From positions 23,800,190-23,864,189 of the forward strand of contig NC_035170.2 in the NCBI RefSeq assembly GCF_001659605.2: a stretch of DNA of 64,000 bases, written 5' to 3'. Origin of the DNA: Manihot esculenta. Lineage: Eukaryota; Streptophyta; Magnoliopsida; Malpighiales; Euphorbiaceae. Position numbers and translations under genes: made by a program. Shown one piece after another: positions 57,929-64,000 of this stretch (position 1 is the first letter of the stretch; each line of letters opens with the position of its first letter). Under the pieces are notes generated by a model that saw only the letters and a program-made list of their open reading frames with translations, searched no databases and was not told the origin of the DNA.

Positions 57929-58434
57929 TATTGAATCCCACATCGGTTGTGGAAAGGGGTAATGTGCCCCTTATATTGGCCATAGGCAATCCTCCCCCTT
58001 GAGCTAGCTTTTGGGGTGAGTTAGGCCTGGCCCAAATTTAACTTGGTATCAGAGCCTCCCCATCCGATGTTGGGCCTCCCATAAATGTGTCACGCACCAG
58101 TAAAATTCTGGGCGTGAGGGGGTGTATTGAATCCCACATCGGTTGTGGAAAGGGGTAATGTGATCCTTATATGGGTAATAGGCAAATCCTCCCTCTTGAG
58201 CTAGCTTTTGGGGTGAGTTAGGCCTGACCCAAATTTAACTTGGTATCAGAGCCTCCCCATCCGATGTTGGGCCTCCCATAAATGTGTCACGCACCAGTAA
58301 AATTCTGGGCGTGAGGGGGTGTATTGAATCCCACATCGGTTGTGGAAAGGGGTAATGTGCCCCTTATATTGGCCATAGGCAATCCTCCCCCTTGAGCTAG
58401 CTTTTGGGGTGAGTTAGGCCTGGCCCAAATTTAA
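57929..58434 (+). mobile_element. Tandem TRIM-like array (LTR-int-LTR-int-LTR)
   Basis: Three short LTR-like units (57929-58043, 58123-58240, 58320-58434; about 115 bp; TTGAATCCCACATCGGTTG ... GGCCTGGCCCAAATTTAA). They are separated by two 78-79-bp internal segments that start with a primer site TGGTATCAGAGCC and end in a purine tract GGCGTGAGGGGG. Very short LTRs, no coding and a tRNA-Met primer site fit terminal-repeat retrotransposons in miniature. Unit 3 runs into the inverted copia-3 LTR after TTAA. Confidence 0.75.
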
Positions 58435-58439
58435 TACCA

Positions 58440-58666
58440 TCTTGAATTTGGGAAGAAAACTGATTTTATTTTCTTACCACTTGTGTAGTAATTTACAGAG
58501 TTTATATAGTACATAATATGAACAATTAGACCTTTGATTGTGCCCTCAATTATGTCCTAGAATCATGCTATGCTAAATATGGTAAGATTTGATCACTGAT
58601 TGATTCACAATCATGACAGAGGATCACTGATTGATTTACAATCATGGCAGAGGATTCTTTCCAACA
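58440..58666 (-). repeat. 3' LTR of copia-3
   Basis: Minus strand TGTTGGAAAGAATCC to TTCAAGA. It has a shorter minisatellite than the copia-2 LTRs and several substitutions, so copia-3 is not a fresh inverted copy of copia-2. Confidence 0.8.
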
Positions 58667-58673
58667 CTCCCCC

Positions 58674-60978
58674 TCAAGTTGGATCATGTGGATCTAGCAT
58701 ACCCAACTTGCCCAAAACCTCATGGAATATTCGTCCAGCTACTGCTTTGGTTAGGATGTCCGCCCATTGGACCTCTGATCGAACAAACGGTAAAGATATC
58801 AGACCACTGTCCAACTTTTCTTTGATGAAATGTCGGTCTATTTCAACATGTTTTGTTCGATCATGCTGAACTGGATTTTCAGAAATGCTTATTGCCGCCT
58901 TATTGTCACAACGGAGTTCAGCTGCACCCTTTGATGGGAATCCAAGCTCAAACATCAACTTTCTGATCCATAGGAGTTCTGCCAGTCCTTTTGCTACAAG
59001 TCTAGCTTTATATCTGTCCACTGTTCCGTCTGACCTATACTTTATGGTAAACACCCATTTGCATCCCACTGGTCGTTTTCCCTTGGGTAGCCAGCATTTT
59101 TCCCAGGTCTTGTTTTTCTCCAGGGCATCCATCTCGGTCTCCATCGCCTCAACCCATCTTTTGTCCTTCTGGGCCTCTGTGGCATCCTTTGGTACCCATT
59201 CTGAGCAAATGTTTTTCTGTAAGTTGACCAACTGAGGTGATAGTCTTTCTCCTCTGGTAACGTTTGCCACAGGGTATCTGGATCTGGCTGCCTCAAATTC
59301 TGGATCATATCTCCTGGGTGGAATTCCTCTATTATTCCGAGGGGGTAGGACATATTGGCCTGTTTCAGGAACCTCAAGGGAAATGGGTTCAATGGTAAGG
59401 TTATTAGAACCAGGGGAAAGTTCAGATTTACATACCTCAGTTGTGTGTTCCACAGGATATTCTACGGTGTCAGGTTCTGGTTGTGATGTTGAGACCGAGG
59501 ACTGTACTAGATGGTCAGCGTCTCCCAGTTCTGGTGTAGACTCAGGAAGAGAAGAATGATCAAGTTCTGGCCCCCCCTGACTAAGCCAATTTGGCAGTGG
59601 TGGTGATTGTGCCATTGTCTCCCCCTCACTGCTAGTTGGCGAGGGAAAAAAATATTCCTCTTCCAGAAAAGTGCAGTCCATGGTAGTGAAGAGCCGTTTA
59701 GAGATTGGGTCAAAACACCGATAGCCCTTTTTATGGACACCATAACCAAAGAAAACACACTTAAGAGCACATGGATCAAGTTTAGTGCGGTGTGTTTTAG
59801 GAATGTGAACATAAACTGTGCAGCCAAAGATTTTAGGTGGAAGGTTATGGGAAGGGATGGTGTGATGAGAGGACAAGGTATGCAAGGGAGATTGGAAATT
59901 AAGGACGCGAGACGGAAGTCGATTGATGAGGTAAATGGATGTGGCAACTGCTTCAGACCAAAACTTAGGAGGAACTTGGGCTTCAAACAATAGGGCTCGG
60001 ACAGTCTCAAGGATATGTCGATTTTTCCTTTCAGCAACCCCATTTTGTTGTGGTGTATACGGACAAGTAGTTTGGTGAAGAATCCCATTATCCCGAAAAA
60101 AAGGTTTGGAGATGGTTATTAACAAATTCCCCCCCATTGTCAGAACGGAGGACTTGAATGGTTCTGTGAAATTGGGTTTTAATCATGCGGAAAAAATCAC
60201 AGAATTTTTCAGCCACTTTATTTTTTTGTTTTAACAGGTAAACCCAAGTAACACGAGTGCAATCATTAATAAAAGTCACAAAGTATCTATAATCAGAGGA
60301 GACAGTTTCCGGGGCAGGCCCCCATACATCAGAGTGTATTATTGAGAAGGGAGTATCAGATTTATTTGTGGATATATGATAAGTACTCTTATGACTCTTA
60401 GCAAGCACGCATGAAGTACAAACTGGAATGTCAATGGATTTAAACTCAGGAAACAAAGTACGAAGATAATCACTTGAGGGATGGCCGTAGCGCCGATGCC
60501 AGAGCCATAATTGTCGGGTTGAGGACCCTTGAGCTAAATGAGTTGACCCAGTACTTGAGACCTCCTCCACATAGTACAGTCCATCTTTCTCAGTACCACG
60601 GCCCAGTACCGTGCCCGTATGAATATCCTACAAAACACAAAAATTAGGATACATGAGTACTCTGCAATTTAACTGTTTGATGATCTGACTGACAGAGAGT
60701 AATTTGCAAGATAAGGAAGGTACATAGAGGCTGTTGGATATATTTAAAGTGGGGGTTATAGAAACGGTACCACCACCGATGACCGGGAAGGAGCCACCGG
60801 TAGCGTTTAGAATATTGGATTTTGAGGGTGGTTTTGCTGAATCAAGAGTGAATTGGTTCACTGATTTCTGATTTCCATCTTGGCTATTCTGAATTAACTG
60901 GAATAGTTTTTGTGGCAGGTCCGCTATTGGATCAATTATTGCCTGGGATTGGTCAACCGAGCTGGGGAGGTCGGCCAT
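58674..60978 (-). pseudogene. copia-3 coding region, broken
   Basis: Starts MADLPSSVDQSQ at 60978, a leader of about 90 codons of which copia-2 has kept only the first four (MVDL in copia-2), then TLNISNSLYVPSLSC. A CAG to TAG change ends the first frame at 60628. The frame 60570-60088 holds GAG-pre-integrase and integrase D,D, and is shifted in a T-run (TTTTTTTC versus TTTTTCC in copia-2) before the E motif. The frame 60137-58674 continues through NGVAERKNRHILE, the linker and the same RT-deleted junction (LVAKGLAELLWIRK) to RNase H. Confidence 0.85.
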
Positions 60979-61074
60979 TGTTGTTTTGGTGAGAGAAAAA
61001 AGTTGGGAAAGGTATTTGGTAAAGAATTATTGCAGGATGGCTATATTTTTAGACCGAAACCTGCTCTGATACCA

Positions 61075-61174
61075 AGTTAAATTTGGGCCAGGCCTAACTC
61101 ACCCCAAAAGCTAGCTCAAGGGGGAGGAGTGCCTATGGCTCATATAAGGGGCACATTACCCCTTTCCACAACCG
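61075..61174 (-). repeat. TRIM-like LTR serving as the 5' end of copia-3 (truncated)
   Basis: On the minus strand: CGGTTGTGGAAAGGGGTAAT ... GGCCTGGCCCAAATTTAACT, directly followed by the shared primer site. The first about 18 bp (TGTATTGAATCCCACAT) are missing at the outer boundary, where repeat a resumes with AGGGGAAATTC. Confidence 0.8.
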
Positions 61175-62309
61175 AGGGGAAATTCAAAGCCAAAACAAAG
61201 GGAGGCCCCACCACCCAGAGAGGCAGACGAAAGACTTCCAAAAAAATAGAAAATGTTGGTGATATCCGAACAAAAAGACTTCCTCTGAAAGAAGAAGAAA
61301 TACTCTCTTTATAGAGAGACCAAAGCACTATTTGCGGCTCCCGAACAAAGGGGACTTCCTCCCAAAGAAGAAGAAATACTCTCTTTATAGAGAGATCAAA
61401 ATACTAATTATGGCTATTGGCCTATTAAATTTGTATATAACATGATTTTAATGAAAAAAAAAAGAAATTTTTATCCTTTTATTTTTATGCTCAAATAAAC
61501 TCAAATTTAAGTTTTTTCCAAATTAAACGGAAGCTTTTCATTTGTGAAAATATTAGCCCATTCTCAAAATCAACTTAATCTTCTATTTGACCCCAGATTG
61601 GGTAATTTCATCCCATTGTTCCATTAACTCTCCCTTTCCCAAACTCCATCAGCTTATCGAGGGACTTCCCAACATGCATCACCTCCAAATTCGAAAATTA
61701 GTGTGTAACGAAAATAAAGCTACAATCGTTTGTCACAACAATAGAAACCCCCAGCATACACGGAACAAATATTCTCAAGATGAAGACCACCAAAATTGCC
61801 ATTGCGATTGTAGTTCTCATGCGTATCACTATTGTTGTAATAATTAAAATATAATTATTAATTAAAAAATAAAAATATAAAAAAAATATTACAATTTCAC
61901 TCAATTTTATTTAAATTATGTAATTTAATTTATATTAAATTAACATTTCATATCATGATTTTCATATCAAAATTTCTTACAGCGTTTAAAAATTGCTTCT
62001 TTTTATTAAAGGCGCAATACTACTATTGTTTGGAATAAAAGCTTCTTGATCTCCACCTCATCCAATTAAGTACCTAACCCCACCTAAAAGAAAAGGAAAT
62101 ATACATTGCTTTTAAATATGGTCATGTGGAATAATTTCTCTATTTTGGAATAAAAAATTTTGTAAAAATTTATTTTTTTTTATTATTTCTCTTATATTGA
62201 ATAATAAAATTTAATTTTTTTATTTAAAACAAAAATCATTTAAAAAAATTTAATTTGTCTGTACGTAAAATTATAAGAGTTCATTCTAATTTTTTTTTAT
62301 GAAATTAAT
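61175..62309 (+). repeat. Unit 4: rest of repeat a and start of a further CNL upstream region
   Basis: 61175-61440 matches 38212-38385, with a small internal duplication of GACTTCCTCYnAAAGAAGAAG at 61280 and 61350. 61440-62309 matches 38386-39255, up to TATGAAATTAAT. This is the segment that lies about 770 bp ahead of the NLR3 ATG, so a fourth CNL promoter was being approached when the copia-4 element inserted. Confidence 0.65.
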
Positions 62310-62488
62310 ATTAGGGATAAAGACTAACTATAACAGTTTTATCTATTTTTAGTATTTGAGTTATAACTGTATACTTATTTTTAGTATTTGAGTTATAACT
62401 GTATACTTATTTTGTATTTAGTTAGACTTGTATTATATAAGTTTCTGTAATACGTTCAGTAAATAATACAAAAATCTTTTTCTCTATA
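62310..62488 (+). repeat. Probable 5' LTR of copia-4
   Basis: Lies between the point where homology with unit 3 stops and the primer site. Contains two copies of TTTTTAGTATTTGAGTTATA, a TATATAAG box near 62433 and AATAATAC near the end. Its start lacks a clear TG, and the mate is outside the window. Confidence 0.6.
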
Positions 62489-62501
62489 TGGTATCAGAGC
62501 C
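62489..62501 (+). other. Primer binding site of copia-4
   Basis: TGGTATCAGAGCC, methionine-tRNA type, immediately after the LTR. Confidence 0.85.
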
Positions 62502-62551
62502 GCAATCTGCTCTCACGAGTTTTCTGATCCAATTTTCTTAAACTTTAATTA

Positions 62552-63721
62552 ATGGCTTCGTCATCTATTACTGTTATTCAATTAAATGCTCCAACGCATT
62601 TTCCTATTAAACTTACTCAGGAGAATTTTCTTGTTTGGAGAAAACAGATCCAATCAACCTTAATTGGTCTTGATTTACTTGATTTTATTGATGGTTCACG
62701 AGTTGCACCATCACAATTTCTTTCTGAAAAAGACAAAACAGCCAACCCAGCTTTCGCCTTATGGTTTCAACAAGATCAAATCTTGATCAGTGCTCTTTTA
62801 GGAAGTTGTTCCGATACTATTCAACCCTTGATTTCTTCAGCCAATACTGCCAAAGAAGCATGGGATCAGCTTCACCAGAGTTTTGCTAATGTTTCTCGTT
62901 CTAGAATTTTGTCCTTAAAGACTAAATTAGCACAGAACTCTAAGGGAGCCAAACCGATTGCTGTTTTTCTCAATGAGATGAGGGCTATTGCAGATGAGCT
63001 TGCTCTTACCCAGAATCCGGTGAGTGATGATGATTTAATTGTTTATATTATCACGCGATTGGGAGATGATTACAGTCCCATAGTTGCTGCATTAAAAGTT
63101 CGTGAAACCCCAATAACCTTTTCTGATCTCTTTGAAAAACTTACTGATCATGAACGATCCTTACAAGAAAAAGATTCCACAACTGTTTCAGCTATGTCAC
63201 AAGTGATTGCTACTGTCAATTACACTCAACGTTCTAGAGGGCGTTCACAAAATCAGAATGGCAATTATAATCGATCTCCACAAAACTACAATTATTCTGG
63301 ACATCGACGTGGTGGCCGTGGTTCTTACTCTGGTGATCGAGGTCGAGGTTCTTATCGACCTGATGTGGTATGTCAATTTTGTGAATATACTGGGCATACT
63401 ACTGCTGAATGTCGCAAATTGGCTCGCTTTCTTAAGGAGAATAATATGTCTTTGAAGACTGATACCTCTCATTCTTTAGCACCGATACCTGCAGTTAATG
63501 TTACTTCTGCTATGGCTGCTTCTTCTCCACAACAATGGTTGTTTGATAGCGGAGCTTCTCATCATGTTGTGTCGAATCCAGCTTCTTTGCAAAGCTATTC
63601 TGACTATGGAGGTCCTGAGGAAGTACAACTTGGTGATGGTAAAACGCTTGCTGTATCACATACTGGTTTTGTGCAAATTCCTGCTTACTTTAAGAATTTA
63701 TCATTGCCTAATGTGTTATGA
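62552..63721 (+). CDS. copia-4 Gag-protease polyprotein, open frame
   Basis: 389 codons. The N-terminal region has the copia gag pattern (LTQENFLVWRKQIQSTLIGL; WDQLHQSFANVSRSRILSLK; residues about 20-210). A basic, RG-rich linker (225-270) leads to a CCHC zinc knuckle CQFCEYTGHTTAEC (274-287) for RNA binding. The aspartic protease motif FDSGASHHV (active-site D332, S, G) follows, and the frame ends soon after LSLPNVL. In an active element it forms the particle and cleaves the polyprotein. The protease domain is cut short by the deletion that removes the integrase. Confidence 0.85.
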   Translation: MASSSITVIQLNAPTHFPIKLTQENFLVWRKQIQSTLIGLDLLDFIDGSRVAPSQFLSEKDKTANPAFALWFQQDQILISALLGSCSDTIQPLISSANTAKEAWDQLHQSFANVSRSRILSLKTKLAQNSKGAKPIAVFLNEMRAIADELALTQNPVSDDDLIVYIITRLGDDYSPIVAALKVRETPITFSDLFEKLTDHERSLQEKDSTTVSAMSQVIATVNYTQRSRGRSQNQNGNYNRSPQNYNYSGHRRGGRGSYSGDRGRGSYRPDVVCQFCEYTGHTTAECRKLARFLKENNMSLKTDTSHSLAPIPAVNVTSAMAASSPQQWLFDSGASHHVVSNPASLQSYSDYGGPEEVQLGDGKTLAVSHTGFVQIPAYFKNLSLPNVL

Positions 63722-64000
63722 ATCTATTACAGCATTATCAGCAGAATCTGATCAATCTGCCATGCCATTAATTAGTACTGAGACTCAACAAGTTGAACCT
63801 TTGATGACTGAATCTTCTACTGCTGATTTAGATTTGCCACTACCGATTGTTTCACAAGACTCAGTTCCAGCTCCTGTACAACGGCAGCAGCGACAAAGGA
63901 AGCCTAACTCAAAGTATTTTAATTCTTCTTTTGTTAATCTTACAACTAAATATCCTTTACAGGATATACTCGAGCCAAGAACAGTTAAACAAGCTCTGGC
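63722..64000 (+). pseudogene. copia-4 pre-RT linker, integrase deleted
   Basis: In a different frame from gag, open from about 63732 to the window end: STETQQVEPLMTESS, QRQQRQRKPNSKYFNSSF and TKYPLQDILEPRTVKQAL. This is the typical linker between integrase and reverse transcriptase in copia elements. The whole integrase (about 400 codons) is missing between the protease and this linker. Confidence 0.75.

Larger units (their letters stand above)
58440..61074 (-). mobile_element. Inverted chimeric copia element (copia-3)
   Basis: Minus-strand sister of copia-2. Reading on the minus strand: primer site TGGTATCAGAGC (61074-61063), interior with the same gag and RT deletions, polypurine tract (about 58678-58667) and 3' LTR 58666-58440 (227 bp, one repeat shorter than copia-2). 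There is no copia 5' LTR. Instead a TRIM-like LTR (61075-61174) precedes the primer site. Beyond the 3' LTR the sequence continues TGGTA (complement of 58435-58439) and then TRIM sequence. Confidence 0.85.
62310..64000 (+). mobile_element. Ty1/copia element copia-4 (runs off the right edge)
   Basis: Inserted after GAAATTAAT in the CNL upstream repeat. The probable 5' LTR is 62310-62488 (AGTATTTGAGTTATAACTGT duplicated inside; ends TTTTCTCTATA), followed by primer site TGGTATCAGAGCC at 62489-62501. Gag-protease is intact. Integrase is absent: the pre-RT linker follows soon after the protease. The rest lies outside the window. Confidence 0.85.

Noticed and set aside
57929..58434. Cassandra-type TRIM
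   Set aside because: Cassandra LTRs carry a 5S-rRNA-like segment; none is visible in these 115-bp LTRs. Called only TRIM-like.
59607..59993. Plus-strand ORFs across copia-3
   Set aside because: Antisense shadows of the minus-strand integrase and linker; no recognisable domains.

Overview
This is plant nuclear DNA, very probably from a eudicot. The window is AT-rich, the disease-resistance genes have single long exons of plant type, and most of the rest is decayed LTR retrotransposons, LINEs, a SINE and small DNA transposons. The style of the resistance genes and of one GC-rich LTR reminds me of Euphorbiaceae (cassava or rubber tree). That is an impression and has not been tested.

Layout. 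Positions 1-7411 are a transposon graveyard. It holds the end of a CACTA element, then an old LINE reverse-transcriptase gene carrying a short LINE tail (1883-1989) and a degenerate Ty1/copia element (2460-7197). From about 7412 the window is a tandem array of a composite unit, with starts near 7412, 20605, 37515 and 54558. Units 2 and 3 are about 17 kb long. The full order is: a LINE-like A-tailed repeat (- strand); a promoter with hAT-like MITEs; a CC-NB-LRR (CNL) gene; its 3' flank; AT-rich DNA with older NB-ARC scraps; an LRR receptor-like-protein (RLP) remnant (- strand); a copia remnant (- strand); an RNase-H (RVT_3) pseudogene; and an AT/purine-rich spacer.

The CNL copies differ in fate. 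NLR1 (11462-14668, 1068 aa) is intact. NLR2 (24531-26913) is dead, with an early stop and three deletions. NLR3 (40019-43292) is almost intact, but a 2-bp deletion splits it after residue 645. The fourth unit enters the upstream region of another copy and is then interrupted by a new copia insertion (62310 to the right edge). A fourth CNL is therefore predicted just outside the window.

The most unusual structures are these. (1) An inverted copy of the CNL promoter (15501-15924) points at the 3' end of NLR1 and preserves the empty target site of the promoter MITE. (2) A 6-kb inverted composite (55153-61174) joins two gag-less, RT-less copia elements around a tandem TRIM-like array; one arm joins a TRIM-like LTR to the copia interior at their common primer-binding site. 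(3) Deletion scars in the CNL and RLP copies include one with 14 bp of templated filler.

Functionally, only NLR1 looks able to make a full immune receptor. The copia gag-pro ORF at 62552-63721 is open but its element lacks integrase. All other coding remnants are broken.
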